Shown here one piece after another: positions 32,943 to 40,834 of a DNA stretch of 64,000 nt (its first letter is position 1; each line of letters opens with the position of its first letter). The notes below the pieces were generated by a model. That model worked only from the letters and a program-made list of their open reading frames with translations. It did not search any database and had not been told where the DNA came from. The translations under genes and the position numbers were made by a program. Origin of the DNA: Planobispora rosea (GTDB lineage Bacteria > Actinomycetota > Actinomycetes > Streptosporangiales > Streptosporangiaceae); contig NZ_BMQP01000014.1 of NCBI RefSeq assembly GCF_014648175.1, positions 62,001 to 126,000 of the forward strand. Reading direction: 5' to 3'.

Positions 32943-34736
32943 ATGCGCTATCACGCTCTGGTCTGCGGCTACGACGGCACACTGTCTACGGACGGCCGGG
33001 TCGGCGACAGCACCGTGGCCGCCCTTGAGCGCCTCGTGCGGTCGGGGCGGCGGCTGATCATGGTGACCGGCCGGGACATGGACGGGCTCACCTCCGTCTT
33101 CGACCGGCTCGACCTGTTCGAACGGATCGTCGCCGAGAACGGGGCCGTCCTGTACGACCCGGCCCGGCAGGAGGCCACCGTGCTGGCCGAGCCTCCGCCC
33201 GCGGAGTTCGCCGACCGCCTGCGGCGGGCCGGTGCGCGACCGCTCAGCGTCGGCGAGGTTGCCGTCGCCACCCGGGAACCCCATGGCGGGACCGTCCTGG
33301 ACACGATCCGCGACCTCGGCCTCGAACTTCAGGTGATCTTCAACAAGGGGGCGGTGACGGTCCTGCCGTCCGGCGTGAACAAGGCCACCGGCCTGGCCGC
33401 CGCCCTCGACGCGCTCGGCCTGTCGCCGCACAACACCGTCGGCGTCGGCGACGCCGAGAACGACCACGCTCTGCTGTCCGCCTGCGAATGCCCGGTGGCC
33501 GTCGCCGACGCCGTACCCGCGATCAAGGAGCGCTGCGACGTGGTGACCGACCGGCCGGGCGGGGACGGCGTCACCGAGCTCATCGACCGGATCCTCGATG
33601 ACGACCTCGCCGACGTCGACCCCGGGCGCCGCCACCTGCCGCTCGGCACCGCGGAGGGCGGGGAACGGGTGCGGCTGGCGCCGTACGGCACGCGACTGAT
33701 GATCGCCGGCCCCTCCAACAGCGGCAAGTCCACGACCGCGGCCGCCCTGCTGGAACGCGTCTCCAAGGCCGGTTACCAGTTCTGCCTGATCGACCCCGAG
33801 GGGGACTACACCGACGGGATCGGGGGCGCCATCGTGCTGGGCGACGCCCGGCGCGCGCCCACCGAGGAGGAGATCCTCCAGGTGCTCGAGAAACCGGCGC
33901 AGAGCGTCGTGGTCAGCCTGCTGGGCGTGCCGCTGGACGACCGGCCGGGATTCTTCGAGGCGTTCCTGCCGCGGCTGTCGGCGGTGCGCGCCCGGCAGGG
34001 CCATCCCCACTGGCTGATCGTCGACGAGGCCCACCACATGCTGCCCCAGGGGTTCGGGACGGAGTCGGTGGAGCTGCTGGGCAAGGTCGGCGGCCTGCTG
34101 CTGGTCACCGTCCATCCGTCCCTGGTCAGCGAGCCGGTCCTGCAGGCCCTGAACGCGGTCGTCGCGGTGGGGGAAGACCCGGCCGACGTCCTGACCACCT
34201 TCGCCTCCGCCGTCGGGCGGGACGGAGTCCGCTCGGACCTGCCCGGCGACCTGGCCACGGGAGAGTTCCTCCTGTGGCGGCCGGCCGGCGAGCCGGTCCG
34301 GGCCCGGCTGATACCGCCGGAGGGCGAACGTCAGCGGCACCTCCGCAAGTACGCGGCCGGTGAGCTGGGGGAAGAGGACAGCTTCTACTTCCGCGGCCCG
34401 GACGAGGCGCTGAACCTGCGGGCGGGCAACCTGACGGCGTTCTGCCACATCGCCGACGGGGTCGACGACGGCACCTGGGAGCATCACCTGCGCCAGGGGG
34501 ACTACTCACGCTGGCTGGCGGAGAACGTCAAGGACGAGGAGCTGGCCGCCGAGGTCGCCGAGATCGAGCAGGAGGCCGGAAAATCCGGAGGGGCCGGGCG
34601 GGAAGGCGGCGGATCGGCCGCCGAGACCAGGCGGCGGGTGCGCGAGCTCATCGAGAACCGCTACACCGCCCCCGCCGAACCGGGCGGAGGCGCGGGTCAC
34701 CTCAGAGGTAACGCCACTGGGCGCAGATCTCCCTGA
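32943..34736 (+). CDS. HAD-phosphatase-like domain fused to a P-loop ATPase
   Basis: 597 residues. Residues 1-225 are a Cof-type HAD domain: motif II TGR (T42), motif III lysine K147 in GVNKATG, motif IV GVGDAENDHAL. Motif I reads VCGYDGTL, so the usual nucleophile (first Asp of DxDGT) is Gly9, encoded GGC, one base from GAC; phosphatase activity is doubtful. Residues about 245-500 are a VirB4/HerA-like ATPase with Walker A GPSNSGKST (256-264) and Walker B HWLIVDEAHHML. The C-terminal 60 residues are charged and glycine-rich. Cytoplasmic; partners unknown. The end overlaps the convergent sulfotransferase gene by 35 bases. Confidence 0.88.
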   Translation: MRYHALVCGYDGTLSTDGRVGDSTVAALERLVRSGRRLIMVTGRDMDGLTSVFDRLDLFERIVAENGAVLYDPARQEATVLAEPPPAEFADRLRRAGARPLSVGEVAVATREPHGGTVLDTIRDLGLELQVIFNKGAVTVLPSGVNKATGLAAALDALGLSPHNTVGVGDAENDHALLSACECPVAVADAVPAIKERCDVVTDRPGGDGVTELIDRILDDDLADVDPGRRHLPLGTAEGGERVRLAPYGTRLMIAGPSNSGKSTTAAALLERVSKAGYQFCLIDPEGDYTDGIGGAIVLGDARRAPTEEEILQVLEKPAQSVVVSLLGVPLDDRPGFFEAFLPRLSAVRARQGHPHWLIVDEAHHMLPQGFGTESVELLGKVGGLLLVTVHPSLVSEPVLQALNAVVAVGEDPADVLTTFASAVGRDGVRSDLPGDLATGEFLLWRPAGEPVRARLIPPEGERQRHLRKYAAGELGEEDSFYFRGPDEALNLRAGNLTAFCHIADGVDDGTWEHHLRQGDYSRWLAENVKDEELAAEVAEIEQEAGKSGGAGREGGGSAAETRRRVRELIENRYTAPAEPGGGAGHLRGNATGRRSP

Positions 34737-35589
34737 ACTCCTCGGGCACCTCGTCGGGTGAGGGCAGCGGCCGGCCCCGTACGACCGTGCCGCTGCGGAT
34801 CTTCTCCCGCCAGTCGCCGATGCCCTTGACGAACCCGCCGTGGTCCTTGTTCCCGTACTCCAGCATCTCGGGCTCCCACTCGACTCCGAGGAACGCGCAG
34901 AGCCGTCGCAGCTCGGTCTCGGGGTCGGCGACCAGCGCCTCGTACCTGACGGTCACACCGTCCAGATGGGTGCGGGCCTCCTGCAGGTAGGTCATGTAGC
35001 TCAGCGTCCGCGGTACGGCCTCCTCCAGCGGGCGGTTCTCCGGGTCGCCCTCGTGCCACGACTGCATGATCGACACCGGGTGACGGAGCAGGAAGATGAA
35101 GCGGGCGTCCGGCCAGCAGGCCGAGATGCGCCGCCAGGCGAACACGTTGCTCGGCGTCTTCTCCACCAGGATCGGCTTGCCGCTGCGGGCCAGCTCGCGG
35201 TGGAGCATGCGGTCCCACACGATGTGCTCGATGTCGCTGTGGGTGTGGCCGAGCAGTTCCATGGCCTGCCGTACCGGATCGGTCGGCAGGCCGACGGTCA
35301 GCCGCCGGAAATGCGTCTCGATGGGCGAGTGGATCCGTGAGTGGCTGTTCAGCAGGACGCGCAGCAGAGTGGAGCCGGACCGTACGGACGACAGCAGGAA
35401 GACCGGCTCGCGCAGCAACCGGTCGTGCGCGGGGTCGACGGGCGGGCGCACCACGTCACCGGGGAGCCGTACCGTCTCCGGCGGAGGCGACGGAGGCGAC
35501 GGGGCCGGCCGGGGGGTTCGCGTCACCCGTGTCAACGTGTACCCCGTCAGCCCTCCGAGCGTGGCGTTGGCCCGATATTTCCAGCTCAT
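34702..35589 (-). CDS. PAPS-dependent sulfotransferase-family protein
   Basis: 295 residues from ATG 35589. The 5'-phosphosulfate loop is FLLSSVRSGSTLLRVLLNSH and the 3'-phosphate site FIFLLRHPVSIMQSW, with the dimer/late motif region YEALVADPETELRRLCAFLG. These are the landmarks of P-loop sulfotransferases that move sulfate from PAPS to an alcohol or amine. The proline-rich segment TPRPAPSPPSPPPETV near the N-terminus is not part of the fold. The acceptor is unknown. No sulfur-activation genes are nearby. Confidence 0.9.
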   Translation of the reverse strand: MSWKYRANATLGGLTGYTLTRVTRTPRPAPSPPSPPPETVRLPGDVVRPPVDPAHDRLLREPVFLLSSVRSGSTLLRVLLNSHSRIHSPIETHFRRLTVGLPTDPVRQAMELLGHTHSDIEHIVWDRMLHRELARSGKPILVEKTPSNVFAWRRISACWPDARFIFLLRHPVSIMQSWHEGDPENRPLEEAVPRTLSYMTYLQEARTHLDGVTVRYEALVADPETELRRLCAFLGVEWEPEMLEYGNKDHGGFVKGIGDWREKIRSGTVVRGRPLPSPDEVPEEFREICAQWRYL

Positions 35590-35644
35590 AGACGGCAAAC
35601 GTAGACAGGGACGGTGAACCCCGAGTTAACCGGCGCTGCGAGAA

Positions 35645-36331
35645 TCATCCGCCGTCCCGTGCCCGTCGGCGCCCGAGAAGCCTCCACCCGGTGAGAACGG
35701 CCGCGGCGATCCCCACGGTCACGCCGATCGGGACCCATGGGATCTCCGTCCCGGTGCCGCCGGGGGCACCGGCCACGGGAGAGGCGGCGGGCGTGACCAC
35801 CGGAGAGTCCTGCGAGGCGGGCGGTGGTGTGGCCGTACCGAGCGCGGAGAGAAGTTCCCCGGAGAGCGCTTCGTCGTCGCCGGACACGTCCTCTCGGCGG
35901 AGCGGCCGGTCACCGGGGAGGACCGGCCGGTTCCCGGCGCACAGCGAGGTCGTCAACGCGACTCCGGGATCGCCTCCCACCAGGTTGGACACCTTGTCCG
36001 AGGCCAGTACCAGGTAGCGGGAGCCGATCGTGAAGGCGTACCCGCACGCGGCCCCGTCGGCGTTGCTCACCACCTCGAACTCGGCGGCCGGTGCTCCCTT
36101 GTAGACCTGGTCGGCCCGGAAACGGTAGACGACCGGCGGCGGAGGGCCGGACGAGCCGCCCGGGGCCCGGCGGGCGCTCACCACCGTCCCGGTGAAGGCG
36201 GCCGTCGCCGTCCCCACCTGCTCGGTCGGCGTCAGTTCCGCACAGCTGCACGCGCAGGCCGTACCGGGAACGGCCACGGCGGCGGCCAGGATCAGGAGAA
36301 CGACGAACAGCCGGTGTCTCATGCCCCTCAT
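35645..36331 (-). CDS. Secreted membrane-anchored TIMP/NTR-like protein
   Basis: About 228 residues; ATG 36331 and ATG 36322 are both possible. A signal peptide (FVVLLILAAAVAVPGTACA) ends directly before CSCAELTPTEQ, the Cys-x-Cys start of TIMP/netrin-like domains. The domain continues to about residue 150 (YRFRADQVYKGAPAAEFEVV, YLVLASDKV), then a proline- and glycine-rich linker and one membrane segment (IPWVPIGVTVGIAAAVLTGW) with a basic tail. It is therefore exposed on the outer face of the membrane. Bacterial versions have no established function. Its start region is next to a 17-base inverted repeat. Confidence 0.8.
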   Translation of the reverse strand: MRGMRHRLFVVLLILAAAVAVPGTACACSCAELTPTEQVGTATAAFTGTVVSARRAPGGSSGPPPPVVYRFRADQVYKGAPAAEFEVVSNADGAACGYAFTIGSRYLVLASDKVSNLVGGDPGVALTTSLCAGNRPVLPGDRPLRREDVSGDDEALSGELLSALGTATPPPASQDSPVVTPAASPVAGAPGGTGTEIPWVPIGVTVGIAAAVLTGWRLLGRRRARDGG

Positions 36332-36388
36332 GACGCGTATGCGGCATCGGCGGTTCGATGCCGGCGGGGTGAGCACCAGATGTTACCT

Positions 36389-36432
36389 GCCGGTAATGAG
36401 AATTTCACCGTCTTCAAATTCTCATTACCGGC
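36389..36432. promoter_or_regulatory. 17-base perfect inverted repeat, AT-rich arms
   Basis: GCCGGTAATGAGAATTT (36389-36405) and its exact complement (36416-36432) are separated by 10 bases. It lies between the divergent TIMP-like gene (start 36331) and secreted hydrolase (start 36601). It could be an operator or, if transcribed, a strong hairpin; the low G+C content of the arms argues for selection. Confidence 0.7.
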
Positions 36433-36486
36433 TCATACGCTGCGGCCACCGAAGCGCTGCGGCCCGTGCCACGCCGAAAACCCCGC

Positions 36487-36528
36487 GCCACGCTCAAGAC
36501 GCCACGCTCAAGACGCCACGCTCAAGAC
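36487..36528. repeat. Three tandem copies of a 14-base unit
   Basis: GCCACGCTCAAGAC is repeated three times without mismatch, 73 bases before the hydrolase start codon. The function is unknown. Confidence 0.9.
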
Positions 36529-36600
36529 AGAGTGTGAACAAGCCGTCGTCACGCGTGCCGCCGCGCCTCACCCCCCGCCCAGCTTGCTTGAGGAGTGCGC

Positions 36601-38208
36601 ATGGCGCGACGTCGCTCGACCCTGCCCATCTGTCTGCTGTCGGCCGTGACCGCCGTCACCCTGACCGGCACGGCTGCGGTCACCCCGGCCGCCGCGGCTT
36701 CCGCCGTGGTCCGGACCGGGGGCGCGCCCGTGGCCACCACCGGGTTCCGGTTCGTCGACGTTCCCGGCGCCGGCGTGACCCTCAAGGCCAACGTCATCGC
36801 CCCGTCCGCCGCCGGCCGGTATCCGGCCGTCATCCTCCCCTCCAGCTGGGGACTGAACGATCTGGAGTACCTGGCCCAGGCGAAGGCCCTGGCCGGGCGC
36901 GGCTACGTCGTCGTCTCGTACACGCCGCGGGGATGGTGGTCCTCCGGAGGCGAGATCGACACCGCCGGTCCCCAGGACATGGCCGACCTGTCCAAGGTCA
37001 TCGACTGGACGATCGCCAGCACCGCCGCAGACCCCGCCCGCATCGGCGCGGCCGGGATCTCGTACGGCGCCGGCCTCAGCGCGCTCGGCGCGGCGTTCGA
37101 CCCGCGCATCCGGGCCGTCGCCATGCTGAGCGGCTGGACCGACCTGACCTACTCTCTCTACGGCGACTCCACCCGGCACCGGCAGTCGGCCGGGCTGCTC
37201 AAGCTCGCCGCCGACCTCCTCGGCAGGGCCGGTCCGGAGCTGACCGACAAGCTGGAGGACTTCGCCGCCAACCGCGACGTCGCCGAGGTCGCCGCGTGGG
37301 CGGGCGTCCGCTCCCCGGCGACGTACCTCGACGCCATCAACGCCAACCGGCCCGCGGTGCTGATCGCGAACGCCTGGGGCGACTCGTTCTTCCCGCCCAA
37401 CCAGCTCCTGGACTTCTACGGGCGGCTGACGACCCCCAAGCGCCTGGAGCTGCGGCCGGGCGACCACGCGATCGCCGAGTTCACCGGTGTGCTGGGGCTG
37501 GAGAACGACGTCTGGACCAGCGTGCACCGCTGGTTCGACCAGCATCTGGCCGGCGTCGACACCGGCATCGCCGGTGAGCCGCCGGTCCAGGTCAAGCCAC
37601 ACAACAGCGCCATGGAGGGGTACGCGGACTGGACGGCGCTCGCCCCCACGACCCGCCGGTACGGCCTGGGCCACATCCGCCGGTTGGACGGCACCGGCCT
37701 GCTCGGCGGAGACCCCGGCTCCGGCTGGAGCAAGACCCTCCCGACCGACCGCGACACCAGGGCCAACGGCGGCCAGGTGCTCATCACCAACGGCGTCGCC
37801 GCGTTCACCGGGGAGCGGCCGAAGATCTGGCTGCCCGCCGTGGACCGCGGCCGCGCCGGGGTGTGGGCGTCGGAGCGGCCGTCCACCATGCAGCGGATCC
37901 GCGGCGTTCCGAAGCTCCACCTGGAGCTGACCGGCGCCCCGGCGCAGGGCACCGTCGTGGCCTACCTCTACGACCTCGACCGGCTCGGCAACGCCAAGCT
38001 GATCACCCACGCCCCTGTCAGCTGGCTGGACGGCGGCGGCGACCGCGGCGTCGACCTCGACCTCTCGGCGACCGCCTACGACCTGCCGGCCGGTCACTCC
38101 CTGACCCTCGTCGTCGACACCGTCGACCCCCTGTACTACGACGAGAACGCGCCGAACGGCTCGATAACCATCGGCGGCGGGTCCTACCTGGACATCCCGC
38201 TGACGTAG
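36601..38208 (+). CDS. Secreted CocE/NonD-type (S15 family) alpha/beta hydrolase
   Basis: 535 residues from ATG 36601, five bases after GAGGAG. A signal peptide ends near TPAAAA-SAVV. The hydrolase core has the nucleophile elbow GISYGAG (Ser154), a likely acid in ANAWGDSFFPPNQ and a likely base in GDHAIAEF. The C-terminal third is a jelly-roll typical of Xaa-Pro dipeptidyl-peptidase/CocE enzymes (ending DNA at YLDIPLT). The substrate may be a peptide or ester outside the cell. The 3' end overlaps the convergent TetR gene by 25 bases. A 17-base inverted repeat and a 14-base tandem repeat lie upstream. Confidence 0.9.
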   Translation: MARRRSTLPICLLSAVTAVTLTGTAAVTPAAAASAVVRTGGAPVATTGFRFVDVPGAGVTLKANVIAPSAAGRYPAVILPSSWGLNDLEYLAQAKALAGRGYVVVSYTPRGWWSSGGEIDTAGPQDMADLSKVIDWTIASTAADPARIGAAGISYGAGLSALGAAFDPRIRAVAMLSGWTDLTYSLYGDSTRHRQSAGLLKLAADLLGRAGPELTDKLEDFAANRDVAEVAAWAGVRSPATYLDAINANRPAVLIANAWGDSFFPPNQLLDFYGRLTTPKRLELRPGDHAIAEFTGVLGLENDVWTSVHRWFDQHLAGVDTGIAGEPPVQVKPHNSAMEGYADWTALAPTTRRYGLGHIRRLDGTGLLGGDPGSGWSKTLPTDRDTRANGGQVLITNGVAAFTGERPKIWLPAVDRGRAGVWASERPSTMQRIRGVPKLHLELTGAPAQGTVVAYLYDLDRLGNAKLITHAPVSWLDGGGDRGVDLDLSATAYDLPAGHSLTLVVDTVDPLYYDENAPNGSITIGGGSYLDIPLT

Positions 38209-38786
38209 GCGCCGGGTGCGGACGGGCCGCAGCGGGACAGCCCGTCCAGCATCAGCTCGATCGACCGGCGGGCTGCGGCCTGCGCCGCGGCGAGGTCCTC
38301 ACCGCCGTGCAATACGCCCTCCACCATGCCGAACAGCAGCTCCAGGTCGTGCGGGTGGAAGTCGCCACGCACCTCGCGACGCTCCTGGGCGCGCTGCAGG
38401 GGCCCGGCCAGCGCCGCGACGATCCGGCGCTTGTGCCGTTCCCGCGCCCCGGTGTCCAGGCGGTGCGTGAGCGTCACCAGCGAGCGCATCGTGATCTGCG
38501 CGTGCAGCACCTCCCGGAGCAGATCCCGGAAGGCCACCGGCCGGTCCGGGTCGCCGGCGCAGGCCTCCAGCCGGGAGATCTCGTACGCGATGACCGCGTC
38601 GGCGAGCGCGTTGCGGTCCGGGAAGTGACGGTACAGCGTGGCCTGGCCGACTCCCGCCCGGCGGGCGATCTCCGGCATCACACCCAGGGACCGCGGGTCG
38701 GACATCATGCCCACCGCGGCCTGGATGATCGCCAGTCGATTCCGCTGAGCGTCTTGACGACGCGGCCTCCCCGCACCGTAAGGCAT
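38184..38786 (-). CDS. TetR-family transcriptional regulator
   Basis: 200 residues. The N-terminal helix-turn-helix reads LGVMPEIARRAGVGQATLYRHFPDRNAL; the rest is the usual helical ligand and dimer domain. The length is standard for the family. It is convergent with the secreted hydrolase and overlaps its end, so it need not regulate it; a short palindromic CTGACAG stands just upstream of its own start at about 38812-38818. The effector is unknown. Confidence 0.93.
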   Translation of the reverse strand: MPYGAGRPRRQDAQRNRLAIIQAAVGMMSDPRSLGVMPEIARRAGVGQATLYRHFPDRNALADAVIAYEISRLEACAGDPDRPVAFRDLLREVLHAQITMRSLVTLTHRLDTGARERHKRRIVAALAGPLQRAQERREVRGDFHPHDLELLFGMVEGVLHGGEDLAAAQAAARRSIELMLDGLSRCGPSAPGAYVSGMSR

Positions 38787-38888
38787 CCCCTAGCTCCTTA
38801 CCCGCCAATGTTACTGACAGGTAGCGATGATCTCACCGGCACGGGGACATGGCTACACCCCCGGTCCCCGGATCAGGCCCGGCCGGGA

Positions 38889-39740
38889 TCAGAAGAGGGT
38901 CGGCGGCTCAGCCGGCTCGGGCTCGGGCAGCGGTTCGAGCTCGGGCAGCCGGGCCCGTACCTCGTCGTGGAAACGGCGGGCGAGCATGAGCGCCTCGGCG
39001 TTGTCGGGAGTGTGGATGAACACCGTCGGCGAGCGGCCCTCGCGCAGCCACTCGGTGACCGCGCCGACCCAGTGCCGCCAGCCCTCGGCCGTCCGCGCCG
39101 GGTCGTCCCGGCCGATGTAGCGGATGATCGGGCGGTCGGTCAGGGCGTGCGACCGGCGAGGGAGCCGCGGCTTCTTCGTCCACGCCTCGCGTTCGGCGTC
39201 GCTGGCCGGAGGGCTCTGGAAGAGGGCGACGGTGTCGAACGGGATCCACTCGGCGCCGACCCCGGCGAGGACCTGCTCCAGGAGCCGCGCCGATCGCGGC
39301 TCGTCGAAGAACGCGCGGTGGCGGACCTCGACGGCGTACCGGTGAGAGCCGGGGAGTCCGCGGAGGAAACCCGCCAGCGTGCCCAGGTCGGACGGGGCGA
39401 ACGAGCCCGGCAGCTGCACCCAGAGGGCGTGGGCCCGCGGGCCGAGCGGCTCGATCGCCTCCAGGAACGACCGCAACTCCTCGTCGGCGCCGGTGAGGCG
39501 GCGCTCGTGCGTGATCGACCTGGGCAGCTTGACCACGAAGCGGAAGTCCGGGCCGGTCTGCCGGGCCCACGACTCCACGCTGTCCCGCGCCGGTGTCGCG
39601 TAGAACGTCGTGTTGCCCTCCACCGCGTTGCACCAGGTCGCGTAGGAGCGCAGACGCTCCCCGGGAGGGAGCGGATGGGGCAGGAAACGCCCCTGCCACG
39701 GCTTGTGCGTCCACATCGCGCATCCCACATGAAGTCGCAT
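38889..39740 (-). CDS. DUF72 (YecE-like) TIM-barrel protein
   Basis: 283 residues from ATG 39740 (RLHVGCAMWTHKPWQGRFLP), the usual N-terminus of this family; GTG 39761 is also in frame. Further landmarks are WCNAVEGNTTFYATP, FRFVVKLPRSITHERRL, ALWVQLPGSFAP and YAVEVRHRAFF. The family has a TIM-barrel structure and no established reaction. The C-terminal tail is proline- and glutamate-rich (ELEPLPEPEPAEPPTLF). It is followed on the same strand by nothing obvious; upstream, 48 bases away, is the ATP-grasp gene, also minus, so the two may be co-transcribed. Confidence 0.9.
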   Translation of the reverse strand: MRLHVGCAMWTHKPWQGRFLPHPLPPGERLRSYATWCNAVEGNTTFYATPARDSVESWARQTGPDFRFVVKLPRSITHERRLTGADEELRSFLEAIEPLGPRAHALWVQLPGSFAPSDLGTLAGFLRGLPGSHRYAVEVRHRAFFDEPRSARLLEQVLAGVGAEWIPFDTVALFQSPPASDAEREAWTKKPRLPRRSHALTDRPIIRYIGRDDPARTAEGWRHWVGAVTEWLREGRSPTVFIHTPDNAEALMLARRFHDEVRARLPELEPLPEPEPAEPPTLF

Positions 39741-39788
39741 GGACTCGACGCTATCGAACACCGCCGACGGCTGTTCCGGCCCGGACGC

Positions 39789-40616
39789 TCATTCCGCGAG
39801 CAGGCGGCGCAGGGAGTCCTTCATGGTCGTGACGAAGGCCTCGCGTGTCCCGGGGGACAGCAGGTCCAGGGAGAGGTAGGGGTTGAGGTCCTCCAGCTCG
39901 ACCAGGAGCAGTTCCCCGTCGTGGGTACGGCAGGCGTCGACGCGCTGGATGCCGTACTCGATGGTGTTCCAGTCGACGAAACGCCGCGCGAAGTCCAGAT
40001 CGGCCGGGGCCGGGTCGTACCGTTCCAGGGCCCAGCGCCGGTCGGGCCGGGGCGCGTACAGGGCGTACTGGAAGGCGTGGTCGACGAAGTAGAACGAGAC
40101 CTCGTAGCGGAAGCCGACGCGCGGCTGGACGAGCACGCCGTCGAAGGCCACGTCCTCCAGCCGGTCCCGGGGGACGAAGGTCAGCCCGATGGAGTCGGCG
40201 CCGAACAGGGGCTTGACGGCGTACTCGTCCGCCTCCGGCAGGCGGCCGAGGTCCTCGCGGCGGCCGATCGTCGGGATCACCGGGTACCCGGCGGCGCTCA
40301 GGTCGAGGAGATACCGCTTGCCGGCCATGTCGCCCCTGCCGGTCAGCTGGTTGTAGACGCGTACGCCGTCCCTGAGCGCGCGGGCGCGGAAGTCGTCGTA
40401 TCCGGCCCGGTAGTGCAGGACCGGGCCGCTGTTGCGCACCACGACCATCTCGAAGGCGCCCATCAGCCCGGCCGCGTCCGCCGGGTGGCACAGGGCGAGG
40501 TCGAAGTCCTCCCGGAGCCGGGAGGTCAGGAAGATGTCCTCGTCGCAGTAGCGGCGCCCGCGGGCCTGGTAGGCCAGGTCGGTGACGAACAGGACGCGGG
40601 GCCGGGCGGATGGCAT
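39789..40616 (-). CDS. ATP-grasp (RimK-like) ligase-family protein
   Basis: 275 residues from ATG 40616, which has a perfect GGAGG ribosome site. The ATP-grasp signs are the lysine in YAVKPLFGADSIG and the magnesium-binding end LLLVELEDLNPYLSLD; the N-terminal domain carries RRYCDEDIFLTSRLREDFDL. It would join a carboxylate to an amine or thiol using ATP. The substrate is unknown, and no peptide precursor or partner enzyme is visible. It is divergent from the long TetR gene, whose two operator-like palindromes (40767-40799) may control both. Confidence 0.75.
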   Translation of the reverse strand: MPSARPRVLFVTDLAYQARGRRYCDEDIFLTSRLREDFDLALCHPADAAGLMGAFEMVVVRNSGPVLHYRAGYDDFRARALRDGVRVYNQLTGRGDMAGKRYLLDLSAAGYPVIPTIGRREDLGRLPEADEYAVKPLFGADSIGLTFVPRDRLEDVAFDGVLVQPRVGFRYEVSFYFVDHAFQYALYAPRPDRRWALERYDPAPADLDFARRFVDWNTIEYGIQRVDACRTHDGELLLVELEDLNPYLSLDLLSPGTREAFVTTMKDSLRRLLAE

Positions 40617-40766
40617 GTTCCTCCTGACGGATCGGGCTTCCTGCAAGCTACCCGCTCCTGCGGCGCCCCCGTCCCCTCCCCCCGGCGGACGGGCGGTCAG
40701 GTGGGCCGAGGGCGAGCCGACCCGGGCCCGGCCGACTGGCCCCGATCACACGGCCTCCGATTCCAC

Positions 40767-40799
40767 ATGTTGGGAACATCCAGATGTTGATAACATCTG
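40767..40799. promoter_or_regulatory. Two adjacent operator-like palindromes
   Basis: ATGTT-GGG-AACAT at 40767-40779 and CAGATGTT-GAT-AACATCTG at 40781-40799 share ATGTT-N3-AACAT and have centres 17 bases apart. They stand 36-68 bases before the GTG of the long TetR gene and about 150 bases before the divergent ATP-grasp gene. They are very likely the TetR protein's own sites, by position and symmetry. Confidence 0.7.
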
Positions 40800-40834
40800 A
40801 GCGCTGGAGTTTTTCCATGGGCGGCGGAGGGAGG

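Noticed and set aside
38787..38888. TetR operator at 38808-38822
   Set aside because: The symmetry is limited to CTGACAG with mismatched flanks, too weak to report as a separate site.
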